DNA of 7,376 nt, taken from positions 1-7,376 of the forward strand of contig NZ_QFAY01000003.1 of NCBI RefSeq assembly GCF_017884005.1, read 5' to 3'. Of the stretch, positions 1-6,464 are shown in pieces (positions within the stretch are counted from its first letter, which is position 1; each line of letters starts with the position of its first letter). The notes under the pieces were generated by a model. That model was not told the origin of the DNA, searched no databases, and saw only the letters and a program-made list of their open reading frames with translations. Both the position numbers and the translations under genes were made by a program. This DNA comes from Streptococcus panodentis. Lineage in GTDB: Bacteria > Bacillota > Bacilli > Lactobacillales > Streptococcaceae.

Positions 1-38
1 ACCTTTTCAGCCTGAGCTTAGAAACAAAAGAGTGAAGG

Positions 39-64
39 GAACTAAATTTTTAAAAATTTAGTTC
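39..64. repeat. 26-bp perfect AT-rich palindrome
   Basis: A perfect inverted repeat centred between bases 51 and 52. The arms read GAACTAAATTTTT and its exact complement. It is flanked by GGG on the left (37-39) and TGTCCC on the right (65-70), so a longer imperfect hairpin with a small bulge is possible. No T-tract follows on either strand, so it does not look like a standard intrinsic terminator. It could be the end of a small dispersed intergenic repeat, but that cannot be judged from one copy. No gene is visible between 1 and 212. Confidence 0.7.
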
Positions 65-96
65 TGTCCCACCGCCAGGGAATCCATCATCCAAAG

Positions 97-127
97 AAAG
101 TCAGCTAGACCTCTAGTTGGCTTTTTT
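97..127 (+). terminator. Intrinsic terminator, possibly bidirectional
   Basis: AAAGTCAGCTAG (97-108) pairs, with some G-U pairs, with CTAGTTGGCTTT (113-124) around an ACCT loop. A run of six T follows at 122-127 on the plus strand. It probably ends a plus-strand gene lying left of the window. On the minus strand the stem is followed by TTTCTTT, so it may also act as a back-up stop behind ssrA. Confidence 0.7.
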
Positions 128-154
128 CATTCCTTCAAAATATAGAGCTCAAGC

Positions 155-180
155 AAAAAACGCTGATTTCTCAACGTTTT
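155..180 (-). terminator. Intrinsic terminator of ssrA
   Basis: Read on the minus strand, AAAACGTTGA and TCAGCGTTTT form a 10-bp stem closed by a GAAA tetraloop, and the 3' arm runs into TTTTTT. It lies about 33 bases beyond the mature tmRNA 3' end, so the primary transcript carries an A/T-rich trailer (181-212) that must be trimmed. Confidence 0.85.
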
Positions 181-212
181 AAAAAGTTTTAAAAAAATTC
201 AAAAAACAACAA

Positions 213-558
213 TGGAGCCGGTGGGAGTCGAACCCACGTCCAAACACCTGCTAGCACATTTGTCTACAACCATAGGCTGTGTCTTGCTTTAACTTGACTT
301 TGACACACAGCTCAGGCCCAAGTCAGGCGAGTCTATTCATCTCCTGCAAAATCCCTAGACTGGATTTTACCGTAGCTTGCTGAAAATAAGACCTGTCATC
401 AGACACAAGCCATCCGAATCGGGTCACGCTGGCTGGTTTTTAGGCAGCTAAAGCGTAAGAATTGTTATTTTTTGCAGTTATATTTAACTGGCGTTTTACA
501 TCCGCTAGATGAGTTGCAAAATATGCCTCATAATGCCTGTCGAATCCGTAACGACCCC
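213..558 (-). ncRNA. ssrA: tmRNA (transfer-messenger RNA)
   Basis: This is tmRNA, which with SmpB rescues stalled ribosomes and tags the unfinished protein for proteolysis. On the minus strand the RNA starts GGGGTCGTTACGGATTCGAC and ends with a T-arm (GGTTCGACTCCCACC) and CGGCTCCA. The 5' GGGGUCG pairs with the 3' CGGCUCC as the acceptor stem. The discriminator A is base 213, and the following bases are TT, so CCA is not encoded and must be added by nucleotidyltransferase. The tag frame is at 440-475: GCA resume codon, then AKNNNSYALAA and TAA. The ALAA end is the usual ClpXP-type degron. Length is about 346 nt, normal for the family. A 73-residue open frame across this RNA is a coincidence of the tag frame and is not a gene. 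Confidence 0.97.
440..475 (-). other. tmRNA proteolysis-tag reading frame
   Basis: The mRNA-like part of ssrA has eleven sense codons, from the GCA resume codon at 475-473 to GCC, then TAA at 442-440. They encode AKNNNSYALAA. The tag added to a stalled protein would also carry the alanine brought in on the tmRNA itself. The SYALAA end is the form seen in streptococci. Confidence 0.95.
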
Positions 559-572
559 AAGACAGTATCATC

Positions 573-601
573 ATTATAACAGAAGCTGCCGAAAAATGCA
601 A
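573..601 (-). promoter_or_regulatory. ssrA promoter with extended -10
   Basis: On the minus strand, TGTTATAAT gives a consensus TATAAT (578-573) with an extended TGn motif. A weak -35, TTGCAT (601-596), sits 17 bases upstream. Transcription should start near 566, leaving a leader of a few bases before the mature 5' G at 558, the end normally made by RNase P. Confidence 0.8.
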
Positions 602-624
602 AAACCTGCACTGGCCGCACAGGT
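599..624 (-). terminator. Terminator of the dnaG-rpoD-DUF59 operon
   Basis: On the minus strand, ACCTGTGC and GTGCAGGT form an 8-bp stem (with G-U pairs) around a GGCCA loop, followed by TTTT and, after GCA, another T run. It begins 9 bases after the stop codon of the DUF59 gene. Its T-tract overlaps the -35 region of the ssrA promoter, so the two transcription units are packed end to end. Confidence 0.65.
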
Positions 625-632
625 CTGCTTGA

Positions 633-971
633 CTATCGAATCCCCAGAGCAATGCGAGCATAGCGGCTCATTTTCTCCACCGTCCAGGCCGGATACCAGA
701 CCAGCTTGACATCGGTCTTGGTCACCTCTGGGACATCTGACATGGCGTCGTAGATCTGATCGGTCAGGAGGTCCGCCAGAGGGCAGCCCATGGTCGTCAG
801 GGTCATGTCGATTTCTGTTTCGCCGCTTGCGCCGTCAAAACGAATCTCATAAATCAAGCCCAGATTGACAATATCAATCCCCAATTCTGGGTCAATCACC
901 TGCTCCAAGCTCTCCAAAATCCGAGTTTTAATCTTTTCAATTTCTTCAGGGGTATAGTTTTTTTCTGACAT
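633..971 (-). CDS. MIP18/DUF59-family Fe-S cluster assembly protein (YitW/SufT-like)
   Basis: A 112-residue protein of the MIP18 (DUF59, PaaD-like) family, whose members help mature iron-sulfur proteins in the cytoplasm. The family hallmarks are visible: DPELGIDIVNLGLIYEI (residues 27-43), then MTLTTMGCP with the conserved reactive cysteine C63, and a C-terminal block WTVEKMSRYARIALGIR typical of the YitW-like subgroup. The frame is open to an ATG at 1034, but the start at 971 is preferred because AAAGGAGG (986-979) lies 7 bases before it and the protein then begins where relatives begin. It lies 94 bases downstream of rpoD with no terminator between them, so it is probably the last gene of the dnaG-rpoD operon. 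The exact Fe-S targets cannot be read from the sequence. Confidence 0.9.
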   Translation of the reverse strand: MSEKNYTPEEIEKIKTRILESLEQVIDPELGIDIVNLGLIYEIRFDGASGETEIDMTLTTMGCPLADLLTDQIYDAMSDVPEVTKTDVKLVWYPAWTVEKMSRYARIALGIR

Positions 972-1065
972 AGCCTGTCCTCCTTTAGATTGTTTGCAGC
1001 ATGTCTGTTGAGAAGCAGCATCCATAGATGACATTGGCCTCTATGATTGCTGGGAATGCAGAAGC

Positions 1066-2178
1066 TTAATCTTCAATAAAGTCACGAAGCGGTTTGCTGC
1101 GGCTTGGGTGGCGGAGCTTGCGCAGAGCCTTGGCCTCGATCTGACGGATCCGCTCGCGGGTCACATTGAAGACTTTGCCCACATCTTCCAGCGTCCGCAT
1201 CTTGCCGTCATCCAGCCCGAAGCGCAGACGCAGGACATTTTCCTCCCGGTCGGTCAAGGTATCCAGCACTTCATCCAGCTGCTCACGCAGGACGACCCGA
1301 GTCGTGTAGTCTACCGGATTTTCAATCACTTCATCCTCGATAAAATCGCCCAGATGGCTGTCATCTTCCTCGCCAATCGGCGTTTCCAGAGACACGGGCT
1401 CTTGGGCAATCTTGAGGATCTCACGGACCTTGTCCGGTGTCATATCCATCCGCTCCGCAATCTGCTCCGGTGTCGGGTCTTGGCCCAGCTCCTGCAGGAG
1501 ATTGCGCTGCTCACGGACCAGCTTATTAATGGTCTCCACCATGTGAACCGGAATGCGAATGGTCCGAGCCTGGTCAGCAATGGCACGGGTAATGGCCTGA
1601 CGGATCCACCAAGTCGCATAAGTAGAAAACTTAAATCCCTTGGTGTAGTCAAACTTATCAACGGCCTTCATAAGGCCCATGTTGCCTTCCTGGATTAGGT
1701 CCAGAAACTGCATGCCGCGGCCGACATAGCGCTTGGCAATGGACACGACCAGACGCAGGTTGGCCTCCGCCAGACGCTGCTTGGCTTCCAAGTCCCCCTG
1801 CTCGACCAAAATAGCCAGCTCCTGCTCCTCTTCATTGGTCAAGAGCGGCACTACCCCGATTTCTTTCAGGTACATGCGGACGGGATCATTGACCTTGGCA
1901 GAATTGCTGCCCAAGAGCTCCTCATCGCTCAGCTCAGCTTCTTCTTCCTCATTGTTGAGGACACGCGCACTGGGGTTTCCCTCCTTGTCAGTAATGGAAA
2001 TGCCTGCATCCTGAATCCGCTGCAGCAAATCCTCGATACCGTCTGCATCCAGTGTGAAAGGAATGACCAGCTGATCATTGATTTCATCATCTGTCGCTGT
2101 ACCAGTCTGCTTATGATTGCGGATAAATTCTGCAACTTGCACATCCAATGTTGTTACTTCTTTTTGTTTTGTAGCCAT
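1066..2178 (-). CDS. rpoD: RNA polymerase primary sigma factor RpoD (SigA)
   Basis: This is the housekeeping sigma-70 factor, 370 residues, which directs RNA polymerase core to promoters such as those seen in this window. A region 1.1-like N-terminus spans about 1-90, including an acidic stretch near 77-88. Region 1.2 starts at [11 protein letters not shown] (98-108). Region 2 holds [12 protein letters not shown] (140-151), [12 protein letters not shown] (155-166) and the -10 recognition and melting helix [19 protein letters not shown] (182-200). Region 3 spans about 215-275. Region 4 has [11 protein letters not shown] and the helix-turn-helix [19 protein letters not shown] (338-356). The long spacer between regions 1 and 2 of the E. 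coli protein is absent, as in Gram-positive SigA. Its ATG lies 2 bases after the dnaG stop, and its Shine-Dalgarno GGAG is inside the last dnaG codons, so translation is probably coupled. Confidence 0.98.
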   Translation of the reverse strand: MATKQKEVTTLDVQVAEFIRNHKQTGTATDDEINDQLVIPFTLDADGIEDLLQRIQDAGISITDKEGNPSARVLNNEEEEAELSDEELLGSNSAKVNDPVRMYLKEIGVVPLLTNEEEQELAILVEQGDLEAKQRLAEANLRLVVSIAKRYVGRGMQFLDLIQEGNMGLMKAVDKFDYTKGFKFSTYATWWIRQAITRAIADQARTIRIPVHMVETINKLVREQRNLLQELGQDPTPEQIAERMDMTPDKVREILKIAQEPVSLETPIGEEDDSHLGDFIEDEVIENPVDYTTRVVLREQLDEVLDTLTDREENVLRLRFGLDDGKMRTLEDVGKVFNVTRERIRQIEAKALRKLRHPSRSKPLRDFIED

Positions 2179-2180
2179 TC

Positions 2181-3971
2181 CTACTCCATTCTTCTTTTTT
2201 GTTCGATAATCTGCTGCAAATCCAGCAAGGCAGCATCCGTATTTCCATTGTGATAGTGCTCACGAAGCTTTTTGCTGATGAGCTGGTTGTCCTTGCGGAG
2301 CAGCTCCTTCTCTCTGGTCTCCTCTACCTCCCTCAGTTCCTCATCTGAGCTTTCTTCCGGCAGATTTGCCTCCAGCATGTAATACCAGGCATGCTGCACA
2401 CTGTCCGGCAGCTGGGACAAATCCTGCGGCGTCACCTCGCCGTTAGACAGGAGGATGGTGTAGAGGGTCTGCAGCTCCTCCGTCGCAAAAGCAAAATCCT
2501 CTCTCAGCCGATACTGATTTAAAATGAGGGGGCTGTGGACCATGCGGTACAGCAGGTGGTTCTCCGCTCTTATCAAAGGCGACAGCTGCTTGGAAAGCGG
2601 CTGCTCCACAACTGCCGGCGCCTGCTGGTAACTCTGATAGCCCTGCTCCTCCTGCCGCTCCCTGCGGCCGTCCAGCCGGCTGTTATTAACCGCTTGCTCG
2701 ACCTGCTGAAATTCAAAATAGGACAGGAGATCCGTCAGCATATAGATATAAGACTGCTGGGCCGTGATAGACTTGGTCTTAGCAATAATCGGAGCCATCT
2801 TTTCCAGAAAGTCAATCTGGGCCTGCAGATTTTCGATATTATCCGGCTTCAGATAATGCAGGAGAAACTCCACATTACTTATTCGCGTTTTGGTCAGCAA
2901 ATGCTGCAAATCCTCAGGCGAATGTTTAGCCAGAAATTCATCAGGATCCAGATTGTCAGGAAAGCGGACAATCTCCACCGACAGGTCTCTCAGCTCATCC
3001 AAAGCTTTAGCTGTCGCAGCCTGCCCCGCCTTATCCCCATCATAAGACAGGATAATCTTTTTGCTGTACTTACTCAGATGCTGGACATGCTCAGGTGTCA
3101 GGGCCGTCCCCATCGAAGCAACTGCATTTTCAATCCCTGCCCGATAAGCTGCAATGACATCCATAAAGCCCTCCATCAGATAAACCTCATGGCTTTTCTT
3201 GATGACCGGCTTGGCCCTATCCAGATGGTAAAGCTCATAGCTCTTATTAAAAATAGCAGTGGCCCGGCTGTTTTTATACTTGGCTGTGTGGCCGTCAGCA
3301 GGCGCTTCCTGCCAGATCCGTCCGGAAAAGGCTACCACCTGACCGCTGTCATTGGTCAGAGGAAACATGATCCGATTCTGAAAAGCATCATAGACCAGAT
3401 TATTCTCCGCCAGATTAAAGAGGCCTGAGTTCATAATGGTGTTTTCATCAAACTTGCCAGCCATGCTCTGATGCAGGTAATTGCCCTCACTGGGAGCCAG
3501 ACCGATTTGAAAATGCTTGAGTACCTCATCGGTCAGACCGCGCTGATAAAGATAGTCTCTGGCTTGCTCCCCCATCTTGGTCGTCATGAGAACTGCATGG
3601 TAGAACTTAGCCGCCTCGGTATGAATGTCATAGAGGGCTTGATGCGGATGCTGCTGCCGGGGCCGGTCGCTGCCGGCGTTTTCTGCTGCCAAAGGGATTC
3701 CCGCCCGCTCAGCAATCACCTGTACCGCATCCATAAAGGATACCCCTCGGTAATCTTCTATAAATTTAAAAACATCACCCGACTTGCCGCAGCCAAAACA
3801 GTGATAAAACTGCTTGTCCTCTACTACGTTGAAGGAAGGCGTTTTTTCACCATGAAAGGGACAGAGACCCAGAAAATTTCTCCCTGCCTTGGTCAAGGCC
3901 ACCGTTTCTCCTATGACATCAACGATATTGACACTATTTTTAATTTCAGAAATGGTTTCTTTATCAATCAA
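2181..3971 (-). CDS. dnaG: DNA primase DnaG
   Basis: DNA primase makes the RNA primers for lagging-strand synthesis and works with the replicative helicase. With the start chosen here it has 596 residues. The N-terminal CHC2 zinc-binding domain has ligands C37, H40, C58 and C61 ([12 protein letters not shown] and YHCFGCG). The catalytic core follows, with TOPRIM residues E267 (YLMEGFMD) and D311/D313 (SYDGDKAG). The C-terminal third is a helical helicase-interaction region rich in Q and E. Start choice: the frame opens at an ATG at 3995, but GGAGG (3985-3981) lies 9 bases before a TTG at 3971, and the protein then starts (M)[11 protein letters not shown] like other streptococcal primases. The ATG has no ribosome site and would add eight atypical residues (MINWRYCL). 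dnaG is the first gene of the dnaG-rpoD operon. Confidence 0.97.
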   Translation of the reverse strand: MIDKETISEIKNSVNIVDVIGETVALTKAGRNFLGLCPFHGEKTPSFNVVEDKQFYHCFGCGKSGDVFKFIEDYRGVSFMDAVQVIAERAGIPLAAENAGSDRPRQQHPHQALYDIHTEAAKFYHAVLMTTKMGEQARDYLYQRGLTDEVLKHFQIGLAPSEGNYLHQSMAGKFDENTIMNSGLFNLAENNLVYDAFQNRIMFPLTNDSGQVVAFSGRIWQEAPADGHTAKYKNSRATAIFNKSYELYHLDRAKPVIKKSHEVYLMEGFMDVIAAYRAGIENAVASMGTALTPEHVQHLSKYSKKIILSYDGDKAGQAATAKALDELRDLSVEIVRFPDNLDPDEFLAKHSPEDLQHLLTKTRISNVEFLLHYLKPDNIENLQAQIDFLEKMAPIIAKTKSITAQQSYIYMLTDLLSYFEFQQVEQAVNNSRLDGRRERQEEQGYQSYQQAPAVVEQPLSKQLSPLIRAENHLLYRMVHSPLILNQYRLREDFAFATEELQTLYTILLSNGEVTPQDLSQLPDSVQHAWYYMLEANLPEESSDEELREVEETREKELLRKDNQLISKKLREHYHNGNTDAALLDLQQIIEQKRRME

Positions 3972-4010
3972 TAGACAATACCTCCAATTTATCATAGAAT
4001 ATCACTCTAT

Positions 4011-4039
4011 ATTTTATAATAAAATCACACAAATGTAAA
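4011..4039 (-). promoter_or_regulatory. Promoter of the dnaG-rpoD operon
   Basis: On the minus strand, TTTACA (4039-4034), a 17-base spacer and TAAAAT (4016-4011) each match the sigma-A consensus at five of six positions. The expected start is near 4004, giving a leader of about 33 bases before the dnaG TTG. It stands back to back with the mscL promoter, with about 20 bases between the two -35 boxes. Confidence 0.75.
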
Positions 4040-4059
4040 ATATTTGATAAGCAAATAGC

Positions 4060-4088
4060 TTGTCAATGTCATTTATTTAAGCTATAAT
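4060..4088 (+). promoter_or_regulatory. mscL promoter
   Basis: TTGTCA (4060-4065), a spacer of exactly 17 bases and a consensus TATAAT (4083-4088). This is close to an ideal sigma-A promoter, with a start expected near 4095 and a leader of about 33 bases before the mscL ATG. Confidence 0.85.
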
Positions 4089-4127
4089 ATAATCTCATTA
4101 ATAAATTTCTTGAAAGGAAAAAAAGAA

Positions 4128-4514
4128 ATGTTAAAGGATCTTAAAGAATTTTTGCTGCGCGGAAATGTCATTGACTTGGCAGTCGGTGTGATTATCGCCA
4201 ATGCTTTCGGCGCAATCGTCACTTCATTGATTGAGGACATTATCACTCCGCTGATTCTCAACCCAGCTCTGAAAGCTGCCGGCGTAGACCAAATCGCAGG
4301 TTTGAAATGGAACGGAATTGCTTACGGAAGTTTCCTGAGCGCTGTGATCAACTTCCTGGTCATCGGTACCGTTCTCTTCTTCATCGTCAAGTCTGCTGAA
4401 AAAGCTCAAAGCCTGGCTAAGAAAAACGAAGAAGCTGCTGAAGAAGCACCAGCCGGACCAACCGAACTGGAAGTCCTGCAAGAAATCAAAGCTTTATTGG
4501 CTGAGAAAAAATAA
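4128..4514 (+). CDS. mscL: Large-conductance mechanosensitive channel MscL
   Basis: A 128-residue inner-membrane channel that opens under membrane tension and releases solutes during hypo-osmotic shock; it works as a homo-oligomer (a pentamer in well-studied relatives). The N-terminal amphipathic helix LKDLKEFLLRGN leads into the pore helix TM1 (about 14-38, VIDLAVGVIIANAFGAIVTS, with the small-residue pattern of the gate). The periplasm-side loop follows (about 42-66), then TM2 (about 67-89, SFLSAVINFLVIGTVLFFIV), a charged linker, and the C-terminal bundle helix LEVLQEIKALLAEKK. The frame is open from a TTG at 4110, but ATG 4128 is preceded by AAGGA at good spacing and gives the usual family N-terminus. 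It is a single-gene unit with its own promoter and terminator, lying between dnaG and rpsU. Confidence 0.97.
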   Translation: MLKDLKEFLLRGNVIDLAVGVIIANAFGAIVTSLIEDIITPLILNPALKAAGVDQIAGLKWNGIAYGSFLSAVINFLVIGTVLFFIVKSAEKAQSLAKKNEEAAEEAPAGPTELEVLQEIKALLAEKK

Positions 4515-4549
4515 GAAAAATCCACTGATGAAAATCAGTGTTTTTTCTT
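4515..4549 (+). terminator. mscL terminator, possibly bidirectional
   Basis: CACTGAT (4523-4529), a GAAA loop and ATCAGTG (4534-4540), followed by TTTTTT (4541-4546). The A-rich left flank AAGAAAAA could extend the stem and give a T-tract on the minus strand, so it may also catch read-through from rpsU. Between this and the rpsU terminator (4550-4603) nothing further is seen. Confidence 0.85.
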
Positions 4550-4603
4550 GCCCTGCTGCTCCCAATCCAAAGCACATCTGCCTCTCTCCAAAGAGTCACA
4601 AAC

Positions 4604-4627
4604 AAAAAAACAGACCGAAGCCTGTCA
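4604..4627 (-). terminator. rpsU terminator
   Basis: On the minus strand, GACAGGC, a UUCG tetraloop and GTCTGTT form a 7-bp stem with some G-U pairs, followed by a run of T. It starts 11 bases after the rpsU stop. Confidence 0.8.
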
Positions 4628-4637
4628 TTTTGCTCAA

Positions 4638-4814
4638 TTAGAATTTTTTACGTTTACGCGCTGCTTCTGATTTGCGTTTGCGCTTTACAGAAGGTTTTTC
4701 ATAGAATTCACGTTTGCGTGTTTCTTGAAGAGTCCCAGCTTTAGTAACCGCACGTTTAAAACGACGAAGTGCATCATCAAGTGATTCATTCTTGCGTACT
4801 ACTGTTTTTGACAT
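4638..4814 (-). CDS. rpsU: 30S ribosomal protein S21
   Basis: A 58-residue small-subunit protein with the standard length and sequence of bacterial S21: [20 protein letters not shown] at the start, then [14 protein letters not shown] and a very basic tail ending ARKRKKF that contacts 16S rRNA. In E. coli, S21 lies near the anti-Shine-Dalgarno region and helps initiation. The start at 4814 follows AAGGGAGTG with 6 bases between. The frame runs open to 4850, but those 12 extra codons overlap the promoter's -10 and lack a ribosome site. In E. coli rpsU heads the rpsU-dnaG-rpoD operon. Here it is close by but is a separate unit with its own promoter and terminator, and mscL lies between it and dnaG. 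Confidence 0.97.
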
Positions 4815-4848
4815 ATTTTTCACTCCCTTCAAGTCCAAAATCTTTATC

Positions 4849-4877
4849 ATTTTACCACATCTATGTTAGCCTGTCAA
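4849..4877 (-). promoter_or_regulatory. rpsU promoter
   Basis: On the minus strand, consensus TTGACA (4877-4872), a 17-base spacer and TAAAAT (4854-4849). The start is expected near 4842, giving a leader of about 28 bases before the S21 ATG. It begins only 47 bases after the stop codon of the last array gene, so the accessory block ends right at the rpsU regulatory region. Confidence 0.85.
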
Positions 4878-4924
4878 GGATTTTTCGCAAGAAAAGCAGA
4901 TTTTCAGTTTCATTTTAGCTCATT

Positions 4925-5173
4925 TCAGCGATTTAAGTTTTCACGCTTAAAAGCCGCCCAAGGATCATCTCCTATTTTAAAATCAGCCATTCCCCAACGC
5001 TCATCATTTGAAGAAAATTTATCTAGAGTCAAACTCAAATAAAAATCATCATCAAGTGCATAAGAAAAACCAACTTTCACTCCCTTGCGTTCCTTGAACC
5101 ACATTTTCCAAGGATATTCCATACCAGCTTGATAGATACTAGTTTTGTAGTTGCCTTTAAGGTATAGTCTCAC
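4925..5173 (-). CDS. Truncated third paralogue of the tandem array (possible immunity remnant)
   Basis: An 82-residue protein of the same unknown family as the two genes upstream, matching only their N-terminal part. It shares the start MRLYLKGNY, the KMWFKE motif (about 23-28), an L.LDKF..NDERW motif (about 49-59) and a DPWAAFKREN stretch that matches NPWNSFSDEN of the 208-residue copy. It then stops where the others continue with LEFEN and the well-conserved C-terminal half, so about 120 residues are missing. Its start is a GTG overlapping the previous gene's TGA as GTGA. The purine-rich end of the upstream gene (GAGGAAGACGA) supplies the Shine-Dalgarno sequence. It may be a decayed copy or a short functional form; the sequence alone does not decide. 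Confidence 0.7.
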   Translation of the reverse strand: MRLYLKGNYKTSIYQAGMEYPWKMWFKERKGVKVGFSYALDDDFYLSLTLDKFSSNDERWGMADFKIGDDPWAAFKRENLNR

Positions 5174-5187
5174 TCGTCTTCCTCGTC
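5168..5187. repeat. Junction direct repeat, copy 1
   Basis: A 20-base stretch identical to 5827-5846, spanning the end of one array gene and the start of the next. It covers the Glu/Asp codons of the tail, the ribosome site, the GTGA overlap and the first Arg codon of the next gene. The spacing between copies (659 bases) equals one gene unit, which fits tandem duplication. Confidence 0.85.
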
Positions 5188-5832
5188 CTCGAACTCATCG
5201 TCGTCTTCGTATTCATCATCCAATTCCACTTCACCATGGATTTTAATGTATTCCTCGCGCTTCCTATCCAACTCTTCCCAGATGGAATCGTCAATCGCAC
5301 CCATCGTTTGAATTTCTTCCAGACTCATCTCATTGGCTTCGTCAAAGGTTAGAGATAGAATATCTTCGTACTTTTTCTTAAATTCCTCGATTGTTAACCA
5401 TGTTTTCTTGTCATCTTCACTAATTTGTCCATTAAAGATTGTGGCAATCTCAATGGCCATGATATAGAACGCTCTTTTATCAAGAGTGAGCAGTTCAAGA
5501 TGGGTAGAGGCCAAACGTAAACAGTTTCCATTTTCGCGAAAATCTGTTACATAAGCATTCTCAAATTCCAAATTTAGGTCTTCATCAATTTGTGAATAAA
5601 AACGGTATTTTATCCCTTCTTGTATCGGAATATGCAACCAACGTTCGTCATAATCCTGTTTATCTAGTTTTAGATGAATGGCTAAATCATTCTCATCTCT
5701 GATTTGACGAAAACCAGAATAGGAGAGAGGGATACCTTCTCCTTGATAACTTTCAAACCACATTTTCTTCGCTAGTTCCAAATAATTGAATGGTATTTTT
5801 TTAGTAAAATCGCCTTTTATATAAATTCTCAC
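5170..5832 (-). CDS. Second paralogue of the tandem array, acidic tail (possible immunity protein)
   Basis: A 220-residue soluble protein of no family I recognise, with no signal peptide or membrane segment. The N-terminal half carries MRIYIKGDF, KMWFE (about 23-27) and LDK..YDERW..IP. The C-terminal half carries a strongly conserved block (about 105-200) with LTLDKRAFYIMAIEIAT, GQISEDDKKTWLTIEEF and LSLEEI-like stretches, then EEYIKIHGE. It ends in an acidic tail of D, E, Y and F, longer than in its upstream neighbour. By eye about 61 of 97 aligned C-terminal residues match the 208-residue copy, while the N-terminal halves match much less. It starts at GTG within a GTGA overlap with the upstream stop and overlaps the next gene the same way, so the three are surely co-transcribed and translationally coupled. 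The immunity role is inferred from its position after a toxin-tip remnant. Confidence 0.85.
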   Translation of the reverse strand: MRIYIKGDFTKKIPFNYLELAKKMWFESYQGEGIPLSYSGFRQIRDENDLAIHLKLDKQDYDERWLHIPIQEGIKYRFYSQIDEDLNLEFENAYVTDFRENGNCLRLASTHLELLTLDKRAFYIMAIEIATIFNGQISEDDKKTWLTIEEFKKKYEDILSLTFDEANEMSLEEIQTMGAIDDSIWEELDRKREEYIKIHGEVELDDEYEDDDEFEDEEDE

Positions 5833-5846
5833 TCGTCTTCCTCGTC
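5827..5846. repeat. Junction direct repeat, copy 2
   Basis: The second copy of the 20-base junction sequence also found at 5168-5187. It marks the boundary between the 208- and 220-residue paralogues. On the minus strand it reads GACGAGGAAGACGAGTGAGA: acidic-tail codons, Shine-Dalgarno GAGGA, six bases, then the GTG start. Confidence 0.85.
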
Positions 5847-6455
5847 GTCATAAACTCGTTCTCCATGAATGGCTATGTACTCTTCCCATCCCTTATGCAA
5901 TTCATCCCAAAGCGGTTCATCTACCGCCTCCATAACCTCTAGTTCCTCCAAACTAATATCGACCGCTTCATCGTAGGTCAAATGCAGCAGGTCTGCATGT
6001 TTTGCTTTAAATTCTTCAATGCTCAGCCAAGTTTCTTTGTCGTCTTCGCTGATTTGACCGTCTATTGCAGTCGCCACTTCGATTGCCATAATATACATAG
6101 CACGTTTATCAACCGTTAAAATGTCCGTATGTGTCGTCGCAATCCTAAGGTGTTCTCCACGCTCTCTCCCATCCGTAATAAAATCATTTTCAAATTCCAA
6201 CTGAATATTTTCATCAGAAAACGAATTCCAAGGATTGCTCTTGTCGTATGGTATATGATTCCATCGTTTATCATTAAATCGCCATTTATCAAATTGTACA
6301 CCAAAAAAGAAATCATCTTGTAGCATTTCATCATCACCGACGTTTGAGTATGTAATAGGATGACCATGCCATTCCTTAAACCACATTTTCCAAACCAGAT
6401 TTCTAGTAGTAAATGTTATTCTTTTACAATAGTCACTTTTGATGTATAGTCTCAT
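5829..6455 (-). CDS. First paralogue of the tandem array (possible immunity protein)
   Basis: A 208-residue soluble acidic protein of unknown family, paired with the 220-residue gene that follows. It has MRLYIKSDY, the KMWFKEWHG motif, FDKW.FNDKRWNHIPY, LEFEND, and the conserved C-terminal half: LTVDKRAMYIMAIEVAT, GQISEDDKETWLSIEEF, LTYDEA, SLEELEVME, EEYIAIHGE. It ends with the short acidic tail DDEEDE. The start is the only ATG among the three copies. It lies 9 bases after the stop of the 107-residue gene, with AAGGA about 13 bases before it, which is rather far, so coupling to the upstream gene is likely. Many bacterial immunity proteins are small acidic cytoplasmic proteins in this position, but that role here is inference. 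Confidence 0.85.
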   Translation of the reverse strand: MRLYIKSDYCKRITFTTRNLVWKMWFKEWHGHPITYSNVGDDEMLQDDFFFGVQFDKWRFNDKRWNHIPYDKSNPWNSFSDENIQLEFENDFITDGRERGEHLRIATTHTDILTVDKRAMYIMAIEVATAIDGQISEDDKETWLSIEEFKAKHADLLHLTYDEAVDISLEELEVMEAVDEPLWDELHKGWEEYIAIHGERVYDDEEDE

Positions 6456-6464
6456 ACTACTTCA

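Noticed and set aside
1..212. Possible small gene or CRISPR-like repeat left of ssrA
   Set aside because: No open frame with a ribosome site is seen, and no regularly spaced repeats. Only one palindrome and two terminator hairpins are supported.
440..661. 73-residue minus-strand open frame ending in the ALAA sequence
   Set aside because: It lies across ssrA and simply reads through the tmRNA 5' half into the tag; no ribosome site or protein character upstream of the tag.
1108..1698. 196-residue plus-strand open frame
   Set aside because: Antisense to rpoD, which is conserved in all its sigma regions; no ribosome site or recognisable domain.
2535..3428. 297-residue plus-strand open frame
   Set aside because: It is antisense to dnaG over its whole length, and the product is a basic, leucine-rich string with no domain character. 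The minus strand encodes a clear primase.
4538..4744. 68-residue plus-strand open frame with hydrophobic stretches
   Set aside because: It covers two terminators and the antisense strand of rpsU; the frame results from the basic codon bias of S21 read backwards.
6116..6367. 83-residue minus-strand open frame inside the first array gene
   Set aside because: It overlaps the 208-residue gene in another frame, and that gene is supported by its paralogue at the protein level.
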